Assembly: GCF_024300825.1 (NCBI RefSeq)
Contig: NZ_CP101323.1
Location: 620,001 to 684,000, forward strand
Direction: 5' to 3'
DNA from: Natronomonas gomsonensis
Lineage (GTDB): Archaea > Halobacteriota > Halobacteria > Halobacteriales > Haloarculaceae
Length of the DNA stretch: 64,000 nt
Position 1 is the first letter of the stretch. Every line of letters starts with the position of its first letter. Of the stretch, positions 8,068 to 17,426 are shown piece after piece. Below the pieces are notes generated by a model. It did not search any database. It saw only the letters and a list, made by a program, of their open reading frames with translations, and was not told where the DNA came from. Position numbers and translations under genes: made by a program.

Positions 8068-9273
8068 ATGAGCGAGCGAAACATCCGCGTCGAGCCGGTC
8101 GTCGGCCGCGCGGTCGAGGACCAAGAGGTCGAAATCGTCGAGCGAAAGGGGTTGGGACATCCCGATTCAATCTGTGACGGCATCGCAGAACACGTCTCAC
8201 AGGCGCTTGCGTCGGCGTACATCGACCGCGTCGGAAAAGTCCTCCACTACAACACCGACGAGACACAACTCGTCGCCGGCACCTCCGCACCCGCCTTCGA
8301 AGGCGGTGAAGTCATCGAACCCATCTATCTACTCATCACCGGCCGCGCGACGAAAGAGTATCAGGGGACGCGAATCCCGACCGAAACCATCGCGCTCCGT
8401 GCCGCCCGGGATTACTTCCAGAAACACTTCCCGCTGGTCGACTTCGGGACGGACATCATCGTCGACGTGAAGTTGGGCGAAGGCTCCGGGGACCTCCAAG
8501 AGGTGTTCGGCGAGGAGGGCCAACAGGTGCCGATGGCCAACGACACCTCCTTCGGCGTCGGCCACGCGCCGCTGACCGAGACCGAGAACATCGTTCTCGA
8601 AGCCGAGCGACAGCTCAACGGCAGGTACAGCGTCGATAACCCCGAAGTCGGCACGGACATCAAGGTGATGGGCAAACGCGAGGGCAACGAAATCGACGTG
8701 ACCGTTGCCGCCGCGATGGTGGACAACTACATCGAGGGGCTCGACGACTACGACGATGCTGTCGGCGGTATCCGCGAGTTCGTCACCGACCTCGCTTCGG
8801 AGTACACCGACCGCTCGGTGGAGGTCCACGTCAACACTGCTGACGACTACGAAGAGGGCTCTATCTACCTGACGACGACGGGCACCTCGGCCGAACAGGG
8901 CGACGACGGCTCCGTCGGCCGCGGCAATCGCGCCAACGGCCTCATCACGCCCAATCGCTCGATGTCGATGGAGGCCACCTCCGGGAAGAACCCCGTCAAC
9001 CACATCGGGAAGATTTACAACCTACTCTCGACGGATATCGCGGAATCGGTCGTCGAGGAGGTCTCCGGCATCCGCGAGATTCGCATCCGACTGCTCAGCC
9101 AAATCGGCCAACCCATCGACAAACCCCACGTCGCCGACGCGAGCCTCGTCACCGAAGACGGCGTCGAGGTCGGCGACATCGAAGACGAGGTCGAAGCCAT
9201 CATCGACCGCGAGTTGGCGAACGTCACCTCCATCACCAAACGCGTCATCGACGGGGAACTGACGACCTTCTGA
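8068..9273 (+). CDS. mat: Methionine adenosyltransferase, archaeal type
   Basis: 401 residues. Makes S-adenosylmethionine from methionine and ATP. It is the archaeal form, with only distant similarity to bacterial Met[15 protein letters not shown] at residues 28-41, [39 protein letters not shown], and C-terminal [10 protein letters not shown]. Length is that expected of archaeal Mat. The start at [10 protein letters not shown] is preferred because upstream in-frame codons overlap the promoter region (AAGTTATAGAACC, ~8033-8045). Single-gene unit. Confidence 0.97.
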   Translation: MSERNIRVEPVVGRAVEDQEVEIVERKGLGHPDSICDGIAEHVSQALASAYIDRVGKVLHYNTDETQLVAGTSAPAFEGGEVIEPIYLLITGRATKEYQGTRIPTETIALRAARDYFQKHFPLVDFGTDIIVDVKLGEGSGDLQEVFGEEGQQVPMANDTSFGVGHAPLTETENIVLEAERQLNGRYSVDNPEVGTDIKVMGKREGNEIDVTVAAAMVDNYIEGLDDYDDAVGGIREFVTDLASEYTDRSVEVHVNTADDYEEGSIYLTTTGTSAEQGDDGSVGRGNRANGLITPNRSMSMEATSGKNPVNHIGKIYNLLSTDIAESVVEEVSGIREIRIRLLSQIGQPIDKPHVADASLVTEDGVEVGDIEDEVEAIIDRELANVTSITKRVIDGELTTF

Positions 9274-9313
9274 GCACAGAAGAACTGTATAGGGGTATCC
9301 GTTAATTCGGTGT

Positions 9314-9862
9314 GTGAACCTGCTGCCCTGGCTGCTCGATTGGCCCCCCTCCCCCGCAACGGTCGCCGTCTTCGTCGTTTTGACGACGCTCAGTGTCGGC
9401 ACCCTCGTGGTGTTCGGCGGTGTCGTCGACGACGGAACGAACGAGAACGTCACCGTCGAGGAAGTCGACCTCACGGTGGCGTTGAACGACGAGCTGTCGT
9501 TCCCCGACGGCGAAAACGGGACCGTACAGACGTGCATGGCGAGCGGAACGCCCGGCGATAGCGTCAGCGTTCTCGGCGACGTGGTCGTCGAGATACCGCC
9601 CGACTCCGGCCGTGGATACGCCGCCGAGCGCTCGGCGACAGTCGAGGTGAGCCTCGCCCACACCGACGAGACGACGACAGCGACGGTCGAGGGACCGGGC
9701 CGGGAGACGATGGACGTGTTCTGGATTCTTGAGGACGACGAGACGCTCTCGGTCGGTGACACCGAGACGGTTCAGGTTCGCGTCCGAATCGATGGCTCAC
9801 GGGTCACACGCGCCACTCGAAACGTGACCGTCCAAGAGGGGTCGCGGTCCTACGACTGCTGA
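9314..9862 (+). CDS. Membrane-anchored extracytoplasmic protein, unknown function
   Basis: 182 residues starting at a GTG. One N-terminal hydrophobic helix (residues ~14-40, TVAVFVVLTTLSVGTLVVFG) is followed by a beta-rich, threonine- and acid-rich domain expected outside the cell. Two cysteines (one in QTCMASG, one at the extreme C-terminus YDC) could pair. The layout (DTETVQVRVRIDGSRVTRA) resembles a CARDB/Ig-like fold, but no family was recognised. It begins 40 bases after mat. Confidence 0.6.
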   Translation: MNLLPWLLDWPPSPATVAVFVVLTTLSVGTLVVFGGVVDDGTNENVTVEEVDLTVALNDELSFPDGENGTVQTCMASGTPGDSVSVLGDVVVEIPPDSGRGYAAERSATVEVSLAHTDETTTATVEGPGRETMDVFWILEDDETLSVGDTETVQVRVRIDGSRVTRATRNVTVQEGSRSYDC

Positions 9863-9926
9863 CCGTCTCCGAACCGGCCAAGCGTCGGTCCGAAACCGCT
9901 TTTTGATGCCTCCCGAATGAAAACCC

Positions 9927-10379
9927 ATGACGAGGGTGTGTCTGGTCGGTAGCGAGGACGTGGAGTTGCGCTACGAACTCGTCAGCCGCGAGACGGCCCG
10001 CAACGCGCTCGCAACCTACGACCTCCGGGAACCGTATCGAAACACCGTCGCCTTAGAGACCGTCTCCCTCGGTGCGGCCGTCGCCCTGTTGAACGACCTC
10101 AACTGGTATCTCGTCCGCTTCGCCGACGAATCGCTGGTCCTCGAACCCTCGGTTAGCGACGAAGAATGGCTCTCCCGTGACCTCGCGGCGGCAATCCGGG
10201 ACAACGACGTTGCGGCCGAGGACTCCGAGCGCTTCCTGAAGGTGTTCGGCATCAGCGACGGCGAGTTGCTCGAACCGATGTTCGTCACCCGCACCGGCCA
10301 CGAACTACCGGAGTACGACCTCCACGAGGTCGACGACACGCTCGTCGTCCGCGTCAGCGAAGACGAGTTCGGTGCCTAG
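9927..10379 (+). CDS. Conserved haloarchaeal protein, unknown function (perhaps DUF5804)
   Basis: 150 residues, soluble, strongly acidic. The N-terminus MTRVCLVGSEDVELRYELVS looks like the first beta strand of an alpha/beta fold; TVALETVSLGAAVALLNDLNWYLVRF is the most conserved-looking part. No catalytic motif or metal site is evident. I associate this layout with the haloarchaea-specific family DUF5804, from memory only. It lies 36 bases before a co-directional hydrolase gene, so the two may be co-transcribed. Confidence 0.55.
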   Translation: MTRVCLVGSEDVELRYELVSRETARNALATYDLREPYRNTVALETVSLGAAVALLNDLNWYLVRFADESLVLEPSVSDEEWLSRDLAAAIRDNDVAAEDSERFLKVFGISDGELLEPMFVTRTGHELPEYDLHEVDDTLVVRVSEDEFGA

Positions 10380-10415
10380 CCGACGGTATTTCACGCCGCC
10401 CCTCGACGGGACGGT

Positions 10416-11279
10416 ATGAGCGAACTCGACGCGACGACGCGAGATGTCTCCGTGGACGGAACGGACGTTCGCGTGTACGTGGCCGGCCCAGACGAGGGAC
10501 GCCCGATACTGTTGCTGCACGGCGGCGGGATGGACGCCGCCAGCGTCTCCTGGAAAAAAGCGTTTCCGGCGCTTTCGGAGACCCACCGCGTCTACGCGCT
10601 CGACTGGCCCGGATACGGCGAAAGCGACCCCGTTCCCAACGAAAAAACCCCACACGTCGACTACTACGTCGACGTTCTGGGTACCGTCCTTTCCGAACTC
10701 GACCTCCTTGAGGTGACGCTCGTCGGCATCTCGAAAGGGGGCGGCATCGCACTCGGCTACACGCTCGACCGACCGGCACGGGTCTCTCGGCTCTGTCTCG
10801 TCGACAGCTACGGCCTCGCTGGCGACGTTCCGGGTGGTAAACCCGGTGCGGCCTACGTCAAGGCGCCGAAGCTACTGGAGGCGACGTGGTGGGCGATGAA
10901 GCGAAGCCGCCGCGTGACGAGAGCCGCCATCAAGAACCTCGTGAACCCGGCGAACCTCGACGAGGAGTTCGTCGACGACGCTGTTCGAGAGGTTCAACGA
11001 CCGAATGCCGGCGATGCCTACCGACGCTTCCAGCGCGCGGAGGTCGGCTGGCGTGGCCTCCGGACGAACTACGCCGACCGGATGTCCGAATTGCCGGTCC
11101 CGACGCTTTTCGTCCACGGCGAGGACGACGACCTCATTCCCCTCGAACAGTCGAAGGCAGCGGCCGACGCCGCGCCCGTCGCTGACCTGTTCACGCTCGC
11201 CGACTGCGGCCACTGGCCGCCGCGGGAACACCCCGAGGCGTTCGTCGCACGACTGGACGCGTGGCTTCAGCGGGGCTAA
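10416..11279 (+). CDS. Alpha/beta hydrolase
   Basis: 287 residues. The fold is clear: oxyanion region LLLHGGGMD (33-40), nucleophile elbow GISKGG with Ser106, acid HGEDDDLIP, and catalytic histidine in ADCGHWPP near the C-terminus. Cap-domain residues ~135-200 are rich in Arg/Lys. Likely an esterase or C-C hydrolase of small molecules in the cytoplasm; the substrate cannot be told. Its TAA overlaps the opposing cysK stop by four bases (CTAA). Confidence 0.88.
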   Translation: MSELDATTRDVSVDGTDVRVYVAGPDEGRPILLLHGGGMDAASVSWKKAFPALSETHRVYALDWPGYGESDPVPNEKTPHVDYYVDVLGTVLSELDLLEVTLVGISKGGGIALGYTLDRPARVSRLCLVDSYGLAGDVPGGKPGAAYVKAPKLLEATWWAMKRSRRVTRAAIKNLVNPANLDEEFVDDAVREVQRPNAGDAYRRFQRAEVGWRGLRTNYADRMSELPVPTLFVHGEDDDLIPLEQSKAAADAAPVADLFTLADCGHWPPREHPEAFVARLDAWLQRG

Positions 11280-12256
11280 TCGAACATTCCGGTCGACATG
11301 TAGCGCTCCCCGGAGTCCCAGAAGACGGTGACGACGAGCGGGCAGTCGTCGGGAATCGGTTCGGGGTCGGTAGGGTCGTCTTCGAGGATGCCGACCTCGT
11401 TGTCCGGGCCGGGACAGGACTCGACGCCGCGGTCTTCGGCCAGTCGCTCGGCGACCCGCTTTGCAGCCAACAGGCTCCCGCCCGACGATTGCCCGACGAG
11501 AATGCCCTCCCCGCGAGCGAGGCGGCGACACTCGGCTTCGGCCGATTCGATGTCGACCGTCTCGACGCTGTCGAGGAGGTCACGGTCGAGGTTCGGACTG
11601 ACGAAGCCGGGGCCCATCCCCTGGAAGTCGTCGTCGCCCGGTTCGCCGCCCGAGAGAACGGCGTTGTCCTCGGGTTCGACGCCGACGACCTCCATCTCGG
11701 GGAACGCCTCCTTGAGTCGGCGGGCGGTGCCCGTGATGGTGCCGCCGGTGCCGATGCCGGCGACGAGGGCGTCGACGGTTCGGTCGCCGACCTGTTCGAT
11801 GATTTCGGCGCCGGTCGTCCGGTAGTGGGACTCTGGATTGGCGGGGTTCTCGAACTGCCGGACCTGGACCATCCCCTCGGCTTCGAGTTCGTCGGCGCGG
11901 TCCTTGGCGTCCGAGATGGTTCCATCGACCAGTTCCAAATCGGCGCCGTAGGCGTTCATGATGGCGCGGCGCTCCGGGGATTTCGAGGCGGGCATCACGA
12001 CCGTAATGTCGTACCCCTTCGCGGCAGCGACCATCGAGAGCCCGATACCCGTGTTGCCCGAGGTAGGTTCGACGATACGGTCACCCGGAGTCAACTCACC
12101 GGTGGCTTCGGCGGCTTCGACCATCGCCAGCGCCGGGCGGTCCTTGGCTGACCCACCAGGGTTCTTCGATTCTATTTTCGCTGCGATGACCGCCCCCGGT
12201 GGCGACTCGACCTGCACCAGCGGCGACCCGACCGTACCGAGAATGCCCCGTTTCAT
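11276..12256 (-). CDS. cysK: Cysteine synthase (O-acetylserine sulfhydrylase family)
   Basis: 326 residues, PLP fold type II. The Schiff-base lysine is in KNPGGSAKDR (Lys38); PTSGNTGIGL binds the amino acid, GIGTGGTITG holds the PLP phosphate and QSSGGS follows. It makes cysteine from an activated serine and sulfide. The C-terminal ~60 residues (PGPDNEVGILEDDPTDPEPI) are a haloarchaeal acidic extension. The ATG at 12256 is supported by a TATA element (GGTATAAAACC, 12277-12287 on the plus strand) 22-30 bases upstream, giving a leaderless mRNA. A GGGAGG/CCTCCC hairpin lies just beyond it. O-phosphoserine or cystathionine-synthase activity cannot be excluded. Confidence 0.93.
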   Translation of the reverse strand: MKRGILGTVGSPLVQVESPPGAVIAAKIESKNPGGSAKDRPALAMVEAAEATGELTPGDRIVEPTSGNTGIGLSMVAAAKGYDITVVMPASKSPERRAIMNAYGADLELVDGTISDAKDRADELEAEGMVQVRQFENPANPESHYRTTGAEIIEQVGDRTVDALVAGIGTGGTITGTARRLKEAFPEMEVVGVEPEDNAVLSGGEPGDDDFQGMGPGFVSPNLDRDLLDSVETVDIESAEAECRRLARGEGILVGQSSGGSLLAAKRVAERLAEDRGVESCPGPDNEVGILEDDPTDPEPIPDDCPLVVTVFWDSGERYMSTGMFD

Positions 12257-12366
12257 AGCCGGCGATTGACCGTCGCGGTATAAAACCTCCCTGAACGCGG
12301 GAGGGACTGCCGTCGTCGCAGACAGCACAAGAGCTATCGGCCGCCGGGTGAATCCCCCAGCAACGA

Positions 12367-13839
12367 ATGGCGTCGGGGCTATCGGTTCCGCGAACGCTCG
12401 AAGCGGTTCGGCCGGCGCTGGAGCGCCGCCTCGGCGTCGACGCTCGCGGCCTCGCGGCGTTCCGAATCGCGTTGGGGTGTCTTCTCCTCTTGGATTTGCT
12501 GGGCCGTGCCGGGGATTTGCGGGTGTTCTACACCGACGCGGGCGTCCTCCCGCGGGCGGCCAACGCGGCGCTGTATCCGACGCTCTCGCGGCTGTCGCTG
12601 CACGGACTCTCGGGAGCGCTGTGGGCACAGGCCGCACTTTTTCTCGTCGCCGGCGTCTTCGCAGTCCTGCTCGCGGTCGGCTACCGAACGCGGTTCGCCG
12701 CGACAGTCTCGTGGGTGCTCTTGGCATCGCTGCAACTGCGGAACTATCTCGTCCTCAACGGCGGCGACACCGTCCTGTTGGTCGCGCTGTTCGTCGGCCT
12801 GTTCCTCCCGCTCGGCGATCGGTGGTCGCTGGACGCCCTCGGCCGCGAGTCGCGAACCCCTCGGCAGTTCGTCGTCGGCTTCGGGACCGCCGCACTGCTC
12901 TCACAGGTCGTGTTGATTTACACGACGAATGCGATTTTCAAGCTCCGCGGGTCGCTGTGGATGGAGGGAGAGGCCGTCCGGTACGTCTTCGCCCTGGACC
13001 GTTTTACGGTTCGACTCGGCGATTTCTTCGCCGGCATCGAACCGTTGCTCGTCGCGGTCAACTGGGCATGGTTCGGCCTGCTCGTCGCCGCACCGCTGCT
13101 CGTCGTTTTGATCGGCCGCGCTCGGACGGCGCTCACCGCTGCGTTCCTCGCGGCCCACGTCGGAATGTTCCTCACGATGGAGTTGGGGCTGTTTCCCCAC
13201 GTCATGGTGGCCTGCCTGCTCGTGTTCCTGCCACCGTCAGTGTGGAACCGAATCGAGCGTCTGCTCTCGGGTGTGGTGACGCGACTGGAGGAGAGACTGA
13301 CGACCGCGGAAGGTCACCCGAGGGTTCCCCTCGGGCCGTCGCTTCCGAAAGCGGTTCGACGCTCTGGCCACCGCATCGCCCCCGCCGCGACGGCGACGAT
13401 ACTCGTCGTCGGACTGCTGTGGCAAGCCGCGGCGGTCGGCTACCTCTCGGTACCGAGCGACTCCCCCGTCGACCCCGAAGACCACAGTTGGAAACTGTTC
13501 GCGCCCGATCCGCCGACGACGGATGGGTGGTTCGTCGTCGACGCCGACCTCGAATCGGGTGAGACGGTCGACGCCTATCCCCACGCCGACACCGGATTGG
13601 ACCGGCCGCCGGACGTAGCCGCGACGTACCCCAACGCCAGGTGGCGCAAGTACCTCTCGGAGGTCCGCGGCGGCGAGACGGAACGCCGGGCGTTCGCCGC
13701 CTATCTCTGTCGGAGCACGGACGGCCCCGTCGACTCGGTTACCGTCGGCTTCGTCCGCGAGAAGATTCACCTCGACGGACCCAACCCGACCGAGTACGTC
13801 GAGTTCGGGACCTACGACTGTCCCGCGGTCGGCCGGTGA
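12367..13839 (+). CDS. HTTM-domain membrane protein (vitamin K-dependent carboxylase-like)
   Basis: 490 residues. After LAAFRIALGCLLLLDLLGRAGDL come several hydrophobic helices (about eight to ten to residue ~370), including the HTTM-type segments LLASLQLRNYLVLNGGDTVLLV and YTTNAIFKLRGSLWMEGEAV. This four-helix core is shared with vitamin K-dependent gamma-carboxylases. The C-terminal ~120 residues (WKLFAPDPPTTDGWFVVDAD) form a soluble domain probably outside the membrane. Carboxylase activity is not implied, since most prokaryotic HTTM proteins are uncharacterised. A thioredoxin-like gene follows by 99 bases. Confidence 0.8.
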   Translation: MASGLSVPRTLEAVRPALERRLGVDARGLAAFRIALGCLLLLDLLGRAGDLRVFYTDAGVLPRAANAALYPTLSRLSLHGLSGALWAQAALFLVAGVFAVLLAVGYRTRFAATVSWVLLASLQLRNYLVLNGGDTVLLVALFVGLFLPLGDRWSLDALGRESRTPRQFVVGFGTAALLSQVVLIYTTNAIFKLRGSLWMEGEAVRYVFALDRFTVRLGDFFAGIEPLLVAVNWAWFGLLVAAPLLVVLIGRARTALTAAFLAAHVGMFLTMELGLFPHVMVACLLVFLPPSVWNRIERLLSGVVTRLEERLTTAEGHPRVPLGPSLPKAVRRSGHRIAPAATATILVVGLLWQAAAVGYLSVPSDSPVDPEDHSWKLFAPDPPTTDGWFVVDADLESGETVDAYPHADTGLDRPPDVAATYPNARWRKYLSEVRGGETERRAFAAYLCRSTDGPVDSVTVGFVREKIHLDGPNPTEYVEFGTYDCPAVGR

Positions 13840-13938
13840 CGGCGGTTTGAACCTCCGCAATGGAGGCCGTATGACCGACTCCGTCGGCTCCGTCCACGGG
13901 AGCGCGTTCCTTAAGAAGCGTGCGACGAATCGGTAGGT

Positions 13939-14310
13939 ATGGAACTGGAAACGATGCGGCCGAACCCGGTGTGGGACGCCGACTCCTACGACGACGCAGT
14001 CGCGACTTTCGAGGCGCACGCCGACGACATCGTTGTGAAGGTGTGGGGCGGCGACTGGTGTAAGGACTGCCGCTCGCAACTGCCCGATTTCGGCGCGGCA
14101 CTCGATGCCGCCGGCGTCGAGAACGTCGAACACTATCCCGTCGAGAAGGAAGACGACGGCAGCAAGACCGGCCCGAAGGTCGAAGAATACGGCATCGAAT
14201 TGATTCCGACCGTCGTCGTGGAAGACGTCGAGACGGGAGAAGAGCTCGCCCGTTTCGTCGAGGAGGAGGACATGCCGATTGCGGTGTACCTCGCCGAACA
14301 ATTGGCGTAA
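13939..14310 (+). CDS. Thioredoxin-family protein
   Basis: 123 residues, one thioredoxin fold. The active site is WCKDC (residues ~44-48, after VVKVWGGD) and the cis-proline is in ELIPTVVVED. The CKDC dipeptide and acidic insert (EKEDDGSKTG) differ from classical CGPC thioredoxins and resemble TlpA/YyaL-type reductases. No signal peptide, hence cytoplasmic. A TATA-like CCTTAAG about 25-30 bases upstream suggests its own promoter. It converges on the large thioredoxin-fold gene with 18 bases between stops. Confidence 0.85.
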   Translation: MELETMRPNPVWDADSYDDAVATFEAHADDIVVKVWGGDWCKDCRSQLPDFGAALDAAGVENVEHYPVEKEDDGSKTGPKVEEYGIELIPTVVVEDVETGEELARFVEEEDMPIAVYLAEQLA

Positions 14311-14328
14311 CAGCGGTCGATTTTTCCG

Positions 14329-16434
14329 TCAGAGGTCTTCCACCCACTCCAGCGCCGCATCCATCTCGTGTTGCGGTGGCGAGCAGGTGAACGACCGGCA
14401 GGCGTAGACGGTGGGTTCGCCGTCGCGGGCCTCGCGGTTGGCCCAGATGGGCGGCACTTCTTCGAGTCCGAGCGTTTCGACCCACTGCTCGACACCGTTC
14501 TCTGCGGGCGGTCGGATGGTGAGAAACCGCGTCGGGAGATACCGCTCCGACAGCGATGTCCGCCACTGCTCGGGCAGGTGGTCCGCGGCGACGGTCAACT
14601 CCAAGGCGCCGACCGCACGGTCGTCGGCCGCGAGCGCGAGCGAGGCGTGCGACAGCGGGTCCGAATCCAGTTTCGAGGCGTGGGTTTCCACGACGGTTTC
14701 GGCGATTTCGTTGAATCCTTCCTCGGGGGCGACGTGGGCGAGTGCGGTGAGCAACTGGACGGCGACGCCACTTGACGACGGCGTCGACGTGTCGGTGAGT
14801 TCCTGCGGCCGAGCGACCAGCGACTCGCCGTCGACCGGCGTGAAGTAGAGCGTCCCCTCCGAGTCGTCGTAGAAGGCATCTCGGATGACTCTGCCGAGTT
14901 CGAGCGCGAACTCCAAGAACGCAACGTCACCGGTGGCCTGATACGTGTCGAGTGCGCCGCGTCCGAGGAAGGCGTAGTCTTCGAGGTAGCCCTGAATCCC
15001 CACGTCGTCGTCCTTCAGTCGGCGGTTCAGTCGGCGCTCTTCTGTGTCCCACAGCCGGTCCATACAGAAGGTGAGCGCGTCCTCGGCCGCGGCCGCGTAC
15101 TCGCTGTCGAGGGTCAAAGCGCCCTCCGCGAACGCCGAAATCATCAGGCCGTTCCAGCCGGCGAGTACCTTCTCGTCCCGTGGCGGGCGCGGACGCTCGC
15201 TTCGGGCGTCGAAGGCCTGCTTTCGGGCGCGTTCCAGTCGGTCGCGTATCTCGCCCGGCGTTCGCTCGTGGCGTTCGGCCAACTCCTCGATGGACGCTGA
15301 TTCGGTGAGGACGGTCGTCCCGTTCTCGAAGTTCCCCGCCTCGGTGACGCCGTAGCGGTCACGGAAGATTGCGGCGTCGGTGTCGTCCTCGATGGACTTC
15401 TCGACCGTCTCGGGCGTCCAGACGTAGAAGACGCCCTCCTCGCGCTCGCCGTCTTCGTCCTCGCTTTCGGCGTCGAGCGTCGAGTAGAAGCCGCCGTCGG
15501 GGTGGGTGAGTTCCCGCTGGACGAACGTGAACGTCCCCCGGACGGCATCGGCGTAGCGCTCGGCCCCGGTCAGTTGGTAGCCGGCCAGCAGCGCCCGCGG
15601 AATCTCCGCGTTGTCGTACAGCATCTTCTCGAAGTGCGGGACGGTCCACTCGCGGTCGACGCAGTAGCGGTGGAAGCCGCCGCCGACGTGGTCGTAGAGG
15701 CCGCCCGAGACCATCGCGTCGAGTGCCTCCGTCGCCACCTCCCGGTACTCGTTGCGCCCGGTTCGGTCGAAGGCCCGCAAGAGCAAGTGAACCCGGCCGG
15801 GTTGGGGGAACTTCTGGCCGCGACCCCACCCGCCGTGTTCGCGGTCCGCCCCGCGGACGGCCGCGCTGGCAGCCGAATCGACGAACTCGGCGTCCGGGGC
15901 CTCGCCGGGCGTTTCGGGGGTGTCCTCCAACTCCCCAGAGACGGCGTCGGTCCACTGTTCGGCGCGGTCCTCCATCTTCTCGCGTTCCTCGGGGTCGTTC
16001 CAGGATTCGGCGATACCGTCCAGCACCTGCCCGAAGGCGGGTGTCCCCTGCTTCTGCTCGGGCGGGAAGTACGTCCCCACGTGGAACGGTTTGCCCTCCG
16101 GGGTGAGCCACACCGACAGGGGCCACCCGCCGTTGCCGCGGACCAGTTGACAGACGGTCATGTACACCGAGTCCACGTCGGGGCGCTCCTCGCGGTCGAC
16201 TTTGATTGGAACGAAGTTCTCGTTGAGTTGCTCGGCGATGTCGGGGTCCGAGAAGCTCTCGTCTTCCATGACGTGACACCAGTGGCAGGCGGCGTAGCCG
16301 ATAGAGAGGAATATCGGCACGTCGCGCTCCTCGGCGAGGGCGAGGGACTCCTCGTCCCACTGTTGCCACGCAACCGGGTTGTCGGCGTGCTGTTTGAGGT
16401 ACGGCGAAGACGCCTCGTCGAGGCGGTTGTCCAT
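14329..16434 (-). CDS. YyaL/SPATA20-type protein: thioredoxin-like domain plus six-hairpin glycosidase-like domain
   Basis: 701 residues. The N-terminus (RLDEASSPYLKQHADNPVAW, then GYAACHWCHVMEDESF) is the DUF255 thioredoxin-like domain with a CHWC redox site and VDREERPDVDSVYM. From residue ~190 an (alpha/alpha)6 barrel like that of N-acylglucosamine epimerases follows (HVGGGFHRYCVDREWTVPHF, RLNRRLKDDDVGIQGYLEDYAFLG). Human SPATA20 and bacterial YyaL share this layout; function is unknown, with redox control of protein or sugar substrates usually proposed. Full length, no disruption. Confidence 0.92.
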   Translation of the reverse strand: MDNRLDEASSPYLKQHADNPVAWQQWDEESLALAEERDVPIFLSIGYAACHWCHVMEDESFSDPDIAEQLNENFVPIKVDREERPDVDSVYMTVCQLVRGNGGWPLSVWLTPEGKPFHVGTYFPPEQKQGTPAFGQVLDGIAESWNDPEEREKMEDRAEQWTDAVSGELEDTPETPGEAPDAEFVDSAASAAVRGADREHGGWGRGQKFPQPGRVHLLLRAFDRTGRNEYREVATEALDAMVSGGLYDHVGGGFHRYCVDREWTVPHFEKMLYDNAEIPRALLAGYQLTGAERYADAVRGTFTFVQRELTHPDGGFYSTLDAESEDEDGEREEGVFYVWTPETVEKSIEDDTDAAIFRDRYGVTEAGNFENGTTVLTESASIEELAERHERTPGEIRDRLERARKQAFDARSERPRPPRDEKVLAGWNGLMISAFAEGALTLDSEYAAAAEDALTFCMDRLWDTEERRLNRRLKDDDVGIQGYLEDYAFLGRGALDTYQATGDVAFLEFALELGRVIRDAFYDDSEGTLYFTPVDGESLVARPQELTDTSTPSSSGVAVQLLTALAHVAPEEGFNEIAETVVETHASKLDSDPLSHASLALAADDRAVGALELTVAADHLPEQWRTSLSERYLPTRFLTIRPPAENGVEQWVETLGLEEVPPIWANREARDGEPTVYACRSFTCSPPQHEMDAALEWVEDL

Positions 16435-16484
16435 ACTGGCAGTCGGGTCGCCAAGTTAGTAAACGGCGTGGCTTTGCGAGACGC

Positions 16485-16552
16485 CGAGCGGAGCGAGGGG
16501 TCTCGATGCGAGGGCGGTCGAGCGAAACGAGAGGTCTCGATGAGAGGACGAC
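16485..16552. repeat. Two tandem copies of an imperfect 34-base unit
   Basis: Copy 1 is 16485-16518 and copy 2 is 16519-16552; both start CGAGCG and share GGTCTCGATG in the middle. By eye 27 of 34 positions agree. CGAGAC (16478-16483) can also pair with GTCTCG (16500-16505). A weaker third copy may follow from 16553. The unit lies between a divergent gene pair and is not coding in any convincing frame. Confidence 0.7.
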
Positions 16553-16642
16553 CGAAGGGAGTCCTCGGGAAAGGCGAGCGGCGACGAACCGAGCCACGAG
16601 CGATTAGCGGGTTATTTGAGTCACCGGCCTGTCGTGGGCGAT

Positions 16643-17422
16643 ATGAAGCTCTCTCGTAGGGACGCCCTCCGTGCCGGCGGTGGGTTGCTGGCGGCCGGTC
16701 TCGCCGGCTGTATCGAGCAGCGCGTGACGCGCCGTGAGACCAGAGTCGAGACGTCGACGACGTGGGCGTTGAACCCGGGCGTCGGTGCGGAACTCGACGG
16801 CGCGGCGTTCGGCGACTACGTCGATTCAATGTCGGACCGCTACGGCGACAGCGGTGTCTGGGGCACCGAAAGCGAAACACCGGACACCGTAGACACCGCC
16901 TACGTCCAGCGGCTGGCGCTGTCACGGGAGACCCCGGCCGACCCCGGTGGCAGCGAGTCGAGTTTGAACCCCGACGATGTCGACCCCGACGCGCCGCTTC
17001 TGTACGTCGACGCATCGGTGTCGGCCTACGAAATCGGTGAGAACCGCTATCGCTACTGGCTGTGGGTCGCCGCCGACGCCGCCGACGACCGACTGGTGCG
17101 CGACATCGACTTGGCGATGCTCTCGGCGAACGTCGAACTCCGAGACGGAACGGTGGCCGACAGCGCGCAGTTCTCCCGGAGCGACGGTGAGGCAACCGTC
17201 TCACTCGGCGGGGCGCCGTCGGCGACGTTCCCGCTCAACGAGACGACCGAGAGCCTCGAGACGAACAGCGACCGCAGCCGAAACGGCGCGTTTAGCGCCG
17301 AGTGGGGCGGGAGCGTCGACGGCGTCCAGTCGCTCAACGGCGTCCTCGAGGAGAGCCGAACCGGCGACCACGACTTCTTCTGGACGGTCGGCGCCGCCTA
17401 CCAGTTCGACGAGAACGTCTGA
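16643..17422 (+). CDS. Tat-exported lipoprotein (DUF6517-like), unknown function
   Basis: 259 residues. MKLSRRDALRAGGGLLAAGLAGC gives a twin-arginine signal and a lipobox cysteine at residue 23, so a lipid-anchored protein outside the membrane is expected. The mature part has a region rich in polar residues (TRRETRVETSTTWALN) and beta strands (LLYVDASVSAYEIGENRYRY, then LWVAADAADD). The layout recalls haloarchaeal DUF6517 lipoproteins, from memory. The start MKLSRRD was preferred to an ATG 27 bases upstream because it places the RR motif at the N-terminus. Its stop is followed directly by two hairpins. Confidence 0.65.
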   Translation: MKLSRRDALRAGGGLLAAGLAGCIEQRVTRRETRVETSTTWALNPGVGAELDGAAFGDYVDSMSDRYGDSGVWGTESETPDTVDTAYVQRLALSRETPADPGGSESSLNPDDVDPDAPLLYVDASVSAYEIGENRYRYWLWVAADAADDRLVRDIDLAMLSANVELRDGTVADSAQFSRSDGEATVSLGGAPSATFPLNETTESLETNSDRSRNGAFSAEWGGSVDGVQSLNGVLEESRTGDHDFFWTVGAAYQFDENV

Positions 17423-17426
17423 GTGG

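Noticed and set aside
11261-12151. Plus-strand frame over cysK.
   Set aside because: cysK is certain on the minus strand; this frame has no motif.
12287-12306. CCTCCC/GGGAGG hairpin upstream of cysK as an attenuator.
   Set aside because: Lies upstream of the TATA box, so it is not in the leader; probably incidental.
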